Part shown: piece by piece, positions 6,022 through 14,325 of the stretch
How the letters are laid out: the number at the start of each line of letters is the position of its first letter
Position numbering within the stretch: position 1 is the first letter of the stretch
Source: UBA11869 sp964544965
GTDB taxonomy: Bacteria > Pseudomonadota > Gammaproteobacteria > Eutrophobiales > Eutrophobiaceae
DNA length: 15,929 nucleotides
NCBI GenBank assembly: GCA_964544965.1
Contig: CAZJED010000032.1
Location: 1 to 15,929 of the forward strand
Direction of reading: 5' to 3'
The notes under the pieces: generated by a model
Told to the model about the DNA's origin: nothing
Database searches by the model: none
Seen by the model: the letters and a program-made list of their open reading frames with translations, nothing else
Program-made: the position numbers and the translations under genes

Positions 6022-8763
6022 TTATCCTGTCCACCCTAATCCTGATGAAATACAGTTTATTGATAATAATAAAGGTATTAAATCATCGGGATTATCATCA
6101 CCCTCATTACGCTGACGAAACTCTTTAATTAATTTAATTTGCTCTAAGCCTGCTTGATGGAGCACTGGTGAACGTCGGTTTAATTTTCGACTAAACTTTT
6201 TAAAACGCTGACATAGTTTTTCTTGGCCTGTGATATTTAGAATTACTACTTTTGTTAAATTATACTCATCGAAAATCATATTAAAGATCTTTTCTCTCTC
6301 TGTTTTGTTTTCGACAAGACATGAATATGCTTCGCAAATATCAAAATCAATAAGCGCCAAGGTTTTCTCAGTCTCATCAATAATCAAACGAAATAAACGT
6401 GAATCAATAAACATCTTTTTGATTAATTTATCTCCACCATCTCCACGCTTGCTCGTAAATTCCTTTATTGCAGTACCAACACCATACCACCCAGGAACAA
6501 GGTGTCTGTTTTGTGTCCATGCAAATACCCATGGGATTGCTCTTAGATCTCTCAATGTTTTTTCTCCAGTTCTTCTTGCAGGTCTTGATCCAATATTCAT
6601 TTTTGCAAGCTCTTCGACTGGGCTAGCAGCGCTATAATAATCGACCAAACCTTTCGATTCAGTTAATTCTCGATATTTCTTAAATGCACAACTTGATAAT
6701 AATTCCATTGCACTATCAAAATCTGGTTTTGGTTTTAACTCTTCTTCATTTAAAGATCTTAAGGTATGCTGAAAAACACTTGCTGTAAGTAATTCCATTT
6801 GATATTGCGCGGTACCTTCGTTTGCATACTTAGATGAAACTACCTCACCTTGTTCAGTAATACGCATTTGGCCATGTATGGAACCAGCAGGCTGAGCTGC
6901 GATGGCAATACCAGTCGGCGCCCCACCTCGACTTACTGAACCACCGCGGCCATGAAAAAAAGAAATTGGTATGCCAGTTTTTTCGCCAATTTTAGTTAAA
7001 CTTACTTGCGCTTTATTTAACTCCCAATTAGCAGTCAAATAACCACCATCTTTATTTGAATCAGAATAACCAATCATAACCTCTTGAATTCCAGTTTTTT
7101 TCTCAACTGTTCTCCTAATAATTGGAACTGACAATAACTCCTCCATAATATCTGGAGCTCCTTTTAAGTCCTCAATAGTTTCAAATAATGGAACAATAAG
7201 TAGACGACAAAATTCTTTATTGTTCTTACCGGAAAAAATACCAGAAATTTTCGCTAAAACATAAACGCCTAATATATCATTGACAGATTTCGTCATGCTT
7301 AAAATAAAATGTCCAAATGCTTCGCTATCAAGTACATCCATCATTTGGGCAACCATCTGAAAAAGACCTAATGTTGACGAGGATAATTCATCAAGATTTG
7401 AAAAAGTTGGTGGTGTACTTAATGGTTTCTTAAGTTCTTCTAATAACCACTTTTCCCATTCTTTGCTATTTGGTAACGGAGGGTCTTCTCCATTTCTCAT
7501 TGCTGAAAAAATAGCAGATAATGTATAATTAATTACATCTGAATTTTCTCGTAGATCAAGACGCACTGTGCAAAATCGAAAAGACTCAGCTTCCTGTAAT
7601 AATGGACTCACTAATAAATTAGACAATTGCTTGCAATCAGAATCAGACAAGCCCTCTGATAGTTTCTTAAGATCTAAAATAAAATCATCTGCATTAAAAT
7701 AACATATCGCGCTATAATGACTATCTTCTTCATTTTCTAATGTGCCTCGTAATTTAATTAATACGCAACTTAAAAATTGACGAAAAACTTCTCCTGGATT
7801 TCTTAGAGAAATTGATTCGAGTTCATCAATGTCCTTGAGTATTTCATTAAGATATTTCTCAAATTTTTCTGATAATCTTATGCTTTCTCGAGAAACACTT
7901 AATTTTTCAATTAGATTCTCTACAGATTTAATATAGTAATCTAAAATTATTTGACGATTCTTTAGTAAACTATCTTTAGTGATGTCATTAGTAACAAATG
8001 GATTGCCATCACGATCCCCACCGATCCAAGAACCAAACTTAAAGAATGGAGGTATTCTAAAATTCTCATCAGGATAACTAAGATTTAAAGCCCATTTTAG
8101 TCTTTCATGAGTTTCTGAAACACGTTTAAATAATGATTGTTCAAAAAAATGTAATCCCCAGATAATCTCCTGTTCAACAGTGGGTTTTTCTAATCTTAAT
8201 TCGCCTGTTAACCAAAGAAGATCAATTTCATCATGTAGTGATGATATAAGATTTTCTCTTTCACGCTGTGTCCAACGCGATGCCTCAATTCGATAAAGTA
8301 GCACGTAAATACGACGGTGAATTTCAAGTACGGTGACTCTTTTTGCTTCTGTCGGGTGTGCGGTTATTGTTGGACAAATATTAGCACTGTCTAATAAATT
8401 TTGAATTTCATTAGAACTTATACTTAATTCGGATGCTTGTTTAAAAACACTAGCAAATGTGCCGGGAACTTTTGTCAATCCATATTCTTTTTCAGCTAAA
8501 CGACGACGTCGCATTGCTGTGTTTTCTTCAGCAACATTTAATAACTGGAACCATATACCCCACGCCTGAAGAGTATCGACAAGCATGACTGCATCATCTG
8601 AAGGTAGAGTTAACTCCCCTTTGAAATAAGGAAGGATATCGCTATTACGATGTTCGATTACTTTAGTTAGTTGTTCGGTTAAGAGGCCTACAACTTCTTT
8701 CGCATACGTCGCTGAAATTGTATCTAAGGAACTCTCATTAAAACCGGCATCAGCCGATATCAT
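6022..8763 (-). CDS. ppc: Phosphoenolpyruvate carboxylase
   Basis: Makes oxaloacetate from PEP and bicarbonate, the CO2-fixing step of the serine cycle. 913 residues, standard bacterial length. Catalytic blocks are all present: TAHPTEAKR (134-142, catalytic H136), GGDRDGNPFVT (248-258), GYSDSNKDGG (565-574), FFHGRGGSVSRGG (602-614) and LRAIPWVFAWTQNR (740-753). The C-terminus ends SSGLGWTG rather than the common GMRNTG/QNTG. Aligned by eye with E. coli, the aspartate-inhibitor residue N881 becomes W911 and K773 becomes L804, which hints at weak feedback inhibition, as suits a carbon-assimilating enzyme. The ATG at 8761-8763 follows AAAGG at a good distance and lies 24 bases after the reductase gene. 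TAHPTEAKR (rather than TAHPTEAVR) may mark the serine-cycle clade; a tree would decide. Confidence 0.97.
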   Translation of the reverse strand: MISADAGFNESSLDTISATYAKEVVGLLTEQLTKVIEHRNSDILPYFKGELTLPSDDAVMLVDTLQAWGIWFQLLNVAEENTAMRRRRLAEKEYGLTKVPGTFASVFKQASELSISSNEIQNLLDSANICPTITAHPTEAKRVTVLEIHRRIYVLLYRIEASRWTQRERENLISSLHDEIDLLWLTGELRLEKPTVEQEIIWGLHFFEQSLFKRVSETHERLKWALNLSYPDENFRIPPFFKFGSWIGGDRDGNPFVTNDITKDSLLKNRQIILDYYIKSVENLIEKLSVSRESIRLSEKFEKYLNEILKDIDELESISLRNPGEVFRQFLSCVLIKLRGTLENEEDSHYSAICYFNADDFILDLKKLSEGLSDSDCKQLSNLLVSPLLQEAESFRFCTVRLDLRENSDVINYTLSAIFSAMRNGEDPPLPNSKEWEKWLLEELKKPLSTPPTFSNLDELSSSTLGLFQMVAQMMDVLDSEAFGHFILSMTKSVNDILGVYVLAKISGIFSGKNNKEFCRLLIVPLFETIEDLKGAPDIMEELLSVPIIRRTVEKKTGIQEVMIGYSDSNKDGGYLTANWELNKAQVSLTKIGEKTGIPISFFHGRGGSVSRGGAPTGIAIAAQPAGSIHGQMRITEQGEVVSSKYANEGTAQYQMELLTASVFQHTLRSLNEEELKPKPDFDSAMELLSSCAFKKYRELTESKGLVDYYSAASPVEELAKMNIGSRPARRTGEKTLRDLRAIPWVFAWTQNRHLVPGWYGVGTAIKEFTSKRGDGGDKLIKKMFIDSRLFRLIIDETEKTLALIDFDICEAYSCLVENKTEREKIFNMIFDEYNLTKVVILNITGQEKLCQRFKKFSRKLNRRSPVLHQAGLEQIKLIKEFRQRNEGDDNPDDLIPLLLSINCISSGLGWTG

Positions 8764-8787
8764 AAATGACCTTTAATAATTATGATT

Positions 8788-9762
8788 TTAAGCGACGCGA
8801 TCACCAGGTTCTTTTCCATTAAAAAATGCCTCAACATTCTCTAACGAACGCAATCCCATAGCAACCCGCGTTTCAGTGGTCGCGCTACCTAAGTGCGGTA
8901 TCGCCACAACATTCTGCATGTTTAATAGTTCTTCGGTAATAAATGGTTCCTTCGCATATACATCTAACCCAGCGCCAGCAATAGCCTTGTCTTTCAATGC
9001 TTGAACTAATGCATTTTCATCCACAACATCGCCTCGGGCCGTATTAATTAAAAATGCTGATTTTTTCATCAATGAAAAACGTTCTTTATTCATTAGGTTT
9101 GTGTTATCACCACCGCCCGGACAATGTAATGTAACGTAGTCTGAGTCTTTAAGAACATCTTCTAGAGTATCAAATTTTTTTGCACTAAATTTCTTAATAA
9201 TTTCATCTGATGGCGGATAAGGATCATAAAAACTTACCTCCATACCAAAACCAAAATGAGCCTTTTGAGCTACAGCCTGAGCTATTCGACCAAAACCGAT
9301 AAAACCAAGTTTCTTCCCTGTAACCTTGGTAGATAACATATGTGTTGGGCACCAACCCGTCCATTTTTTACTTCGAACAAGACGTTCTCCTTCACCGATA
9401 CGACGGGAGACAGATAAAAGAAGTACCATAGCTATATCAGCAGTACAATCTGTCAAAACATCAGGGGTATTAGTTACAACAACACCAACTTCTTTTGCCA
9501 CATCTATATCAATATTATTATATCCAACACCGAAATTCGCCACGATTTTGCATTTACGATTTTCTACATTAAAAATTTCAGAATCAATTTGAAAATCTGA
9601 AACAGTTGGGCATAACGCGTCAGCATCACACATTGCTTGTTTAAGTTCATCAACTTTCATTTTGTGATCGTCTTCATTTATTACAGCATCAAAAAGCTCT
9701 CTTGCTCTTGCTTCTGCCTCTTCAGGCCACTTGCGGGTAAGAATAACTCTAGGTTTGCTCAC
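8788..9762 (-). CDS. Hydroxypyruvate/glyoxylate reductase (D-2-hydroxyacid dehydrogenase)
   Basis: In the serine cycle it would reduce hydroxypyruvate to D-glycerate with NAD(P)H. 324 residues, typical length. The Rossmann motif is GFGRIA (156-161), with alanine where many relatives have the third glycine. An acidic residue in FYDPY (D180) at the end of the second strand favours NADH. The catalytic triad is R243 (NTARGDVVDE), E272 (YAKEP) and H290 (IPHLGSAT). The N-terminal substrate loop NFGVGYNNIDID is of GyaR/GRHPR type and does not look like the methylotroph HprA type I remember, so no symbol is given. The start is GTG at 9760-9762, with CGGAG six bases upstream; the overlapping ATG at 9764-9762 runs straight into TGA. 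It lies 12 bases after mtkB. A plain glyoxylate reductase role is possible, but the operon argues for hydroxypyruvate. Confidence 0.9.
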   Translation of the reverse strand: MSKPRVILTRKWPEEAEARARELFDAVINEDDHKMKVDELKQAMCDADALCPTVSDFQIDSEIFNVENRKCKIVANFGVGYNNIDIDVAKEVGVVVTNTPDVLTDCTADIAMVLLLSVSRRIGEGERLVRSKKWTGWCPTHMLSTKVTGKKLGFIGFGRIAQAVAQKAHFGFGMEVSFYDPYPPSDEIIKKFSAKKFDTLEDVLKDSDYVTLHCPGGGDNTNLMNKERFSLMKKSAFLINTARGDVVDENALVQALKDKAIAGAGLDVYAKEPFITEELLNMQNVVAIPHLGSATTETRVAMGLRSLENVEAFFNGKEPGDRVA

Positions 9763-9774
9763 ATTAATCTCCGA

Positions 9775-10665
9775 CTAACTAGCTTTATCTAAAACATCTT
9801 TAACAACAGGAGCAAATGACGAAGGGTTGGGAACAACACTTACACCGCACTCTTGTAGTATTTCTACTTTTTCAGCAGCGCTTTCCCCGACCGCAGAAAT
9901 TATCGCACCTGCATGACCCATACGACGTCCCTTCGGTGCTGTTAAACCTGCAATGTAACCTATAACTGGTTTCGACATATTTTCTTTTGCCCACATTGCG
10001 GCTTCAACTTCTTGTGGTCCGCCTATCTCGCCGATAATTACAACAGCTTTTGTTTCATCATCTTGCTCAAAAATTTCTAAATGGTCTTTAAATGAACTAC
10101 CATTTATTGGATCACCGCCAATACCAATACTTGTTGAAATGCCAATACCTGCTTCTTTCATTTGAGAAGCAGCTTCATAACCTAATGTTCCTGAACGACC
10201 AATAACACCTATGTTGCCAGGCATATATATGTGTCCTGGCATGATTCCCATCATACTTTTTCCTGGGCTAATTGTGCCCGCACAATTAGGACCAGTTAAC
10301 ACCATTTTTTCTTCAGCTTTGTAACGCCGCATGTAACGTTTAACACGGATCATGTCTTGAGATGGGATACCATCAGTGATCGCTACACAAAACTTAATAC
10401 CTGAATCAGCAGCTTCCATAATACTGTCTGCAGCAAATGGCGGTGGAACAAAAATAATACTAGCTTCTGCACCTGTAGCAGCAACAGCCTCTTTCATTGT
10501 ATTAAATACTGGTCTATCCAAATGTTTCATCCCGCCTTTACCTGGCGTTACTCCTCCAACGATATTAGTTCCATACTTAATCATGTCAGCGGAGTGAAAG
10601 GAACCAATCTGGCCGGTAAATCCTTGCACTAAAACTTTTGTAGTCTCTTTTAAATGAATTGCCAT
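9775..10665 (-). CDS. mtkB: Malate-CoA ligase (malate thiokinase), alpha subunit
   Basis: With MtkA it makes malyl-CoA from malate, CoA and ATP. 296 residues, homologous to succinyl-CoA synthetase alpha (SucD). The CoA-binding Rossmann-like domain carries GFTGQIGSFH (15-24) and VTPGKGG (39-45). The ligase half has GRSGTLGYEA (156-165) and the phosphohistidine loop GRRMGHAGAI with H251. The ATG at 10663-10665 is chosen because AGGGGGAAG, overlapping the mtkA stop, lies just upstream and the protein then starts MAIHLKETTKVLVQG as in SucD; the open frame extends further into mtkA but that is not a likely start. Family sequence alone cannot fully separate it from succinyl-CoA ligase. The direct company of mcl, ppc and the reductase makes malate the likely substrate. 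Confidence 0.92.
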   Translation of the reverse strand: MAIHLKETTKVLVQGFTGQIGSFHSADMIKYGTNIVGGVTPGKGGMKHLDRPVFNTMKEAVAATGAEASIIFVPPPFAADSIMEAADSGIKFCVAITDGIPSQDMIRVKRYMRRYKAEEKMVLTGPNCAGTISPGKSMMGIMPGHIYMPGNIGVIGRSGTLGYEAASQMKEAGIGISTSIGIGGDPINGSSFKDHLEIFEQDDETKAVVIIGEIGGPQEVEAAMWAKENMSKPVIGYIAGLTAPKGRRMGHAGAIISAVGESAAEKVEILQECGVSVVPNPSSFAPVVKDVLDKAS

Positions 10666-10675
10666 TATCTTCCCC

Positions 10676-11848
10676 CTATTTACCAGTCTCTTTCCAAGCA
10701 GCGACAGCTTTATCAGCCCCTTCTTTAAGTGTCTCTGCCATAATGAGTGGCAAACCACTATCCTCTAGCATTTTACGACCCTGCTCCACATTAGTTCCCG
10801 ACAATCGAACAACAATAGGGATTTTGAGATCAATTTTCTGAACAGCCTGAATAATACCTTCAGCCACCCAATCACAACGATTAATGCCGGCAAAGATATT
10901 TATTAAAATACATTTAACCTTGTCATCAGAAAGTACAAGATTAAATGCTTTGCTTACGCGTTCTGGAGAAGCTCCACCACCAATATCAAGAAAATTAGCA
11001 GGCTCTCCACCAGCATGCATAATCATATCCATCGTTGCCATAGCTAAACCAGCACCATTAATTATACAGCCAATATTTCCGTCCAAACCCACATAACTTA
11101 ATCCACGATCAGCAGCATTCATCTCGCGTACATCTTCCTGTGATTTATCACGCAACTCAGAAATATTGCTATGGCGAAAAAGTGCGTTGTCATCGAAACC
11201 CATCTTTGCATCAACTGCGAGTAAATTTCCTTCTTTAGTTACCACTAAAGGATTTATTTCGACCATATTTGCATCTAGATCACGCATTGCACGATAACAA
11301 CCAAGAATAGTTGTGACTGCTTGATTAACTTGTGTTTTATCTAGGCCTAACGCAAAAACAATTTCACGTGCCTGGAATGGTTGCATCCCAACAGCTGCCT
11401 CAACTGCAACTTTTATAATTGAATCTGGTTTTTCAATAGCTAGCTGCTCAATTTCCATACCACCTTCAGCGGAAGCAACCACCGTGACACTTTCTTTTGA
11501 ACGATCAAGAACAAAAGCCATATAGATTTCTCGTTCAATATTACAACCGGCTTCAACATACAAACGATGACAGACTTTGCCTTGTGCTCCTGTTTGGTGA
11601 GTCACTAATTTTTTTCCGAGTAACTCTTCAGCGGCTTTTGCCACCTCGTCTTCAGATTTACAAACCTTAATACCGCCAGCTTTGCCACGCGCACCTGAAT
11701 GAATTTGTGCTTTAACTACCCAAAGATTGCCGCCAATCTCAGTTGCACGATAAGCTGCTTGCTCTGGGCTATAAGCCAATCCACCGGCCGCTATTGGAAC
11801 TCCATACTCAGAAAGTATTTCTTTTGATTGATATTCATGGATATCCAC
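10676..11848 (-). CDS. mtkA: Malate-CoA ligase (malate thiokinase), beta subunit
   Basis: ATP-grasp subunit paired with MtkB. 390 residues, the normal size for SucC/MtkA. The N-terminus MDIHEYQSKEILSEYGVP and the nucleotide site around VVKAQIHSGARGKAGG are typical, as are DANMVEINPLVV (metal-binding region) and the C-terminal ligase domain with GLAMATMDMI, NFLDIGGGA and NIFAGINRCDWVAEGI. SucC proteins have GIVRCDLIADGI there, so the change to GINRCDWVAEGI may reflect the different acid substrate. The start is GTG at 11846-11848, 10 bases after AGGAG. An ATG closer to the Shine-Dalgarno is followed at once by TAA and cannot be used. It is the second gene of the operon, 45 bases after mcl and 10 bases before mtkB. 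Substrate assigned by context. Confidence 0.92.
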   Translation of the reverse strand: MDIHEYQSKEILSEYGVPIAAGGLAYSPEQAAYRATEIGGNLWVVKAQIHSGARGKAGGIKVCKSEDEVAKAAEELLGKKLVTHQTGAQGKVCHRLYVEAGCNIEREIYMAFVLDRSKESVTVVASAEGGMEIEQLAIEKPDSIIKVAVEAAVGMQPFQAREIVFALGLDKTQVNQAVTTILGCYRAMRDLDANMVEINPLVVTKEGNLLAVDAKMGFDDNALFRHSNISELRDKSQEDVREMNAADRGLSYVGLDGNIGCIINGAGLAMATMDMIMHAGGEPANFLDIGGGASPERVSKAFNLVLSDDKVKCILINIFAGINRCDWVAEGIIQAVQKIDLKIPIVVRLSGTNVEQGRKMLEDSGLPLIMAETLKEGADKAVAAWKETGK

Positions 11849-11893
11849 TAATTACATACTCCTTTATTTAATTAATAACTATAGTTGAATTAA

Positions 11894-12847
11894 TTAGTCT
11901 GACTTCGCAGCAATTTGATCAGCTTGCGCAATAACATTCCGAGCCATGCGCTCTGATGCTATGTCGATCATTTTGCCATCAAGTTGTGCTGCACCCTTTC
12001 CCTCCTTAGCCGCTTCTTCAAGAGCCTCTAACACACGGCGTGCACGAGTAACCTCTGCTTCAGGTGGAGACATTACTTCATTTGCTAATGGTATTTGTTT
12101 TGGATGAATTGCCCATTTACCTTCATAACCAAGTGCGGCAACACGTTTTGCTGCTGCTATAAATGCTGCATCATCACTAAAGTCGCCAAAAGGACCGTCA
12201 ATTGCTCTCAATCCGAAAGCACGACATGCGGTCAACATATTCACTTGTGCAGCATGCCACTGATCATTTAACGCCCCATCACAAATATAATCAGGATTTA
12301 AACCACCAATCACTGTGGTCCGAGAACGCATGCTAGCCGCGTAATCTGCAACCCCAAAATGTAGCGCCTCCAATCGCGGGCTTGATTGCGCAATAGCCAT
12401 AACGTTTGCGCCACCTAAAGCAGTCTCAATTAAACATTCCAGACCAATTTTTTTCTTCAATCCTACCGCCGTTTCGATCTGAGTAACAAGCATATCAACA
12501 GCGTAAACATCTGCATCAGTGCCTACCTTAGGAATTAAAATTGTATCTAAGTTATCGCCCGCTTGTTCCAAAATATCGACAACGTCTCTATACATATAGT
12601 GTGTATCTAAACCATTAATTCGAACGGATACAGTTTTGTTATTCCAATCGATCGTATTTAATCCTTTAATTATATTTTTTCGAGCTTGTTCTTTATCGTC
12701 AGGGACAACAGCATCCTCACAATCAAGAAAAATAAAATCGGCATCGCTCTTCGCTGCTTTTTCAAACATTTCTGGACTCGAACCAGGTACAGCCAGTTCG
12801 CTTCTTTGTAAACGTGCCCGTGCTTGTTCATATTGTTTAAAACTCAT
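11894..12847 (-). CDS. mcl: Malyl-CoA lyase (CitE-like superfamily)
   Basis: Cleaves (S)-malyl-CoA to acetyl-CoA and glyoxylate, the product-forming step of the serine cycle. 317 residues, matching the malyl-CoA/beta-methylmalyl-CoA lyase group. Visible family residues are RSELAVPGSSPEMFEKA (15-31, CoA/substrate contacts), DFIFLDCEDAV (37-47), RING with R77, the metal ligands E141 (LECLIETALG) and D168 (FGVADYAASM), and the AIHPKQI motif (246-252). The C-terminal helical lid follows. The ATG at 12845-12847 has GAGG eight bases upstream. It is the first gene of the mcl-mtkA-mtkB-hpr-ppc-nucleotidyltransferase run; its promoter should lie in the 199-base gap after sgaA. It may also accept beta-methylmalyl-CoA, which cannot be excluded from sequence. 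Confidence 0.94.
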   Translation of the reverse strand: MSFKQYEQARARLQRSELAVPGSSPEMFEKAAKSDADFIFLDCEDAVVPDDKEQARKNIIKGLNTIDWNNKTVSVRINGLDTHYMYRDVVDILEQAGDNLDTILIPKVGTDADVYAVDMLVTQIETAVGLKKKIGLECLIETALGGANVMAIAQSSPRLEALHFGVADYAASMRSRTTVIGGLNPDYICDGALNDQWHAAQVNMLTACRAFGLRAIDGPFGDFSDDAAFIAAAKRVAALGYEGKWAIHPKQIPLANEVMSPPEAEVTRARRVLEALEEAAKEGKGAAQLDGKMIDIASERMARNVIAQADQIAAKSD

Positions 12848-13010
12848 TTATCTATCCTCAAACAAAAAATCAAAAATTAAAAAACAATTTAAATCTACTA
12901 TTTTTTTGATTTTTCTTTAAATTTTAAAAGTTAAGCAGATAGCTAAAAACTTATTATGCCGTTTTCCATAAATAAACTTCTAAAACACTCTGCATAGAAT
13001 TTTATTAATT
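12848..13010. promoter_or_regulatory. AT-rich leader/promoter region of the mcl operon
   Basis: Very AT-rich gap upstream of mcl. It carries a perfect 12-bp inverted repeat, AAAAATCAAAAA (12865-12876) and TTTTTGATTTTT (12903-12914), with a 26-base spacer, directly upstream of the mcl Shine-Dalgarno. A start site for the serine-cycle operon is expected here because a terminator closes sgaA on the far side. No convincing -35/-10 pair was found; GCATAATAA on the minus strand around 12957-12949 is a possible -10. Confidence 0.35.
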
Positions 13011-13041
13011 AAAAATGACAGATTTTTACCCTGTCATTTTT
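13011..13041 (-). terminator. Intrinsic terminator after sgaA
   Basis: AAAAATGACAG (13011-13021) and CTGTCATTTTT (13031-13041) form an 11-bp perfect stem with a 9-base loop, five bases after the sgaA stop codon. On the minus strand the stem ends in a T-rich tract. It would separate sgaA from the mcl operon; read-through is possible because the tail is short and mixed with A. Confidence 0.8.
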
Positions 13042-13046
13042 ATTAA

Positions 13047-14228
13047 TTATTTTATTTTAGGTTTGGCTGTTGAACGCAAATATTCTTGTGCAGCCGCGAC
13101 TCCTGAGCCCAATTCAATTGGATACTTCAAATCTTTCATTGCCATTTCTGCACCAGTTATTGGCGTTAGAATCATTAACTCATTCATATCGCCCAAATGA
13201 CCGATACGGAAAGCCTGGCCAGCAATTTTTGCAAGACTAATTGATAAAGCTAAATTGTAATAATTGTAAGCATGGCGCACAACTTCATTACCATCAAAAC
13301 CCTCTGGCACTTTAACAGCGGTTACTGTATCAGAATACCATTTTTCTTCTTTAGCGATTGGAGTCATCCCCCAGGCACTAACCGCAGCACGTACAGCATT
13401 TGCCATGCGATTGTGGCGAGTAAAAACATTTTCTAGTCCTTCTTCTGTCAACATATTGATAGATTCACGTAAACCGCGAAGTAAATTCATCGGCGGTGTA
13501 TACGGAAAATAACCCAGATCATTGGTTTTAATTTGATCATTCCAATCAAAAAAGGTCTTAGGTAAATTAGAATTCTCTCTACAAGCTAAAGCTTTTTCAC
13601 TTGCACAAACAATTCCTAAACCAGTTGGAAGCATAAACCCTTTTTGCGAACCCGACACACACAGATCAACACCCCACTCATCCATTCGAAAATCAATTGA
13701 TGCTACTGAACTTACGCCATCCACAAATAACAATGCCGGATGATTGCAAGAATCTAGTGCTTTACGAACACCGGCAACATCAGAAGCAACGCCTGTTGCA
13801 GTTTCATTTTGAGTAGCAAATACAGCCTTAATTTCGTGATTCTTATCTGCAGCCAAAATCTCTGCGTACTGTTCAACCGGCACACCTTCTCCCCATTCAA
13901 CTTCCAAAGCTTGTACGTCTAACCCCCAACGTTGACAAAGATCAATCCACAAATTTGAAAAATGCCCAAAACCTGACATCAAAACTTTGTCGCCTGTACT
14001 TAATGTATTCGATACGGCAGATTCCCATCCGCCCGTGCCGGAAGCAGGAAAAATAAAAACGCGACCATTTTTTGTTTTAAAAATCTTCTTAAGATCTTTA
14101 TACAAAGGTTTAGTAAATTCGGGTAGATCCATTGCCCGCATATCTTCTTGTTCCACGTACATGGCGTTTTGAATACGACGAGGAACATTTGTTGGTCCTG
14201 GGATAAACAAAAAATTACGTCCGGGCAT
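13047..14228 (-). CDS. sgaA: Serine-glyoxylate aminotransferase
   Basis: PLP enzyme (class V, fold type I) that moves the amino group from serine to glyoxylate, giving hydroxypyruvate and glycine: the link between the C1 and C3 halves of the serine cycle. 393 residues from the ATG at 14226-14228. The N-terminus MPGRNFLFIPGPTNVP is the family hallmark. Next come PASGTGGWESA (61-71, PLP phosphate region), DGVSSVASIDF (170-180, with D170 for the pyridine N) and SGSQKGFMLPTG with Schiff-base lysine K196. An in-frame TTG at 14237 is rejected because it lies only about two bases from the GGAG Shine-Dalgarno (14243-14240), whereas the ATG lies ten away. Alanine-glyoxylate aminotransferase is the main alternative, made less likely by the neighbours. 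Confidence 0.94.
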   Translation of the reverse strand: MPGRNFLFIPGPTNVPRRIQNAMYVEQEDMRAMDLPEFTKPLYKDLKKIFKTKNGRVFIFPASGTGGWESAVSNTLSTGDKVLMSGFGHFSNLWIDLCQRWGLDVQALEVEWGEGVPVEQYAEILAADKNHEIKAVFATQNETATGVASDVAGVRKALDSCNHPALLFVDGVSSVASIDFRMDEWGVDLCVSGSQKGFMLPTGLGIVCASEKALACRENSNLPKTFFDWNDQIKTNDLGYFPYTPPMNLLRGLRESINMLTEEGLENVFTRHNRMANAVRAAVSAWGMTPIAKEEKWYSDTVTAVKVPEGFDGNEVVRHAYNYYNLALSISLAKIAGQAFRIGHLGDMNELMILTPITGAEMAMKDLKYPIELGSGVAAAQEYLRSTAKPKIK

Positions 14229-14325
14229 GATTAACAATCTCCGTTTTTATCTTAAATTGGTTAAATAATTACTTTCTTAAGCGATTAAGCAGAAGAAAAT
14301 GTAGTAAATCCGTATTTTATTTATT

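Noticed and set aside
6230..6637. 135-codon open frame on the plus strand
   Set aside because: It lies wholly opposite the conserved 3' part of ppc, has no Shine-Dalgarno or recognisable domain, and is a shadow of ppc codon use.
10666..10758. 31-residue N-terminal extension of MtkB
   Set aside because: It overlaps the end of mtkA, is unlike any SucD N-terminus, and the ATG at 10665 has a strong Shine-Dalgarno.
14229..14237. TTG start of SgaA three codons upstream
   Set aside because: Only about two bases separate it from GGAG; the ATG at 14228 is well spaced and gives the family N-terminus.
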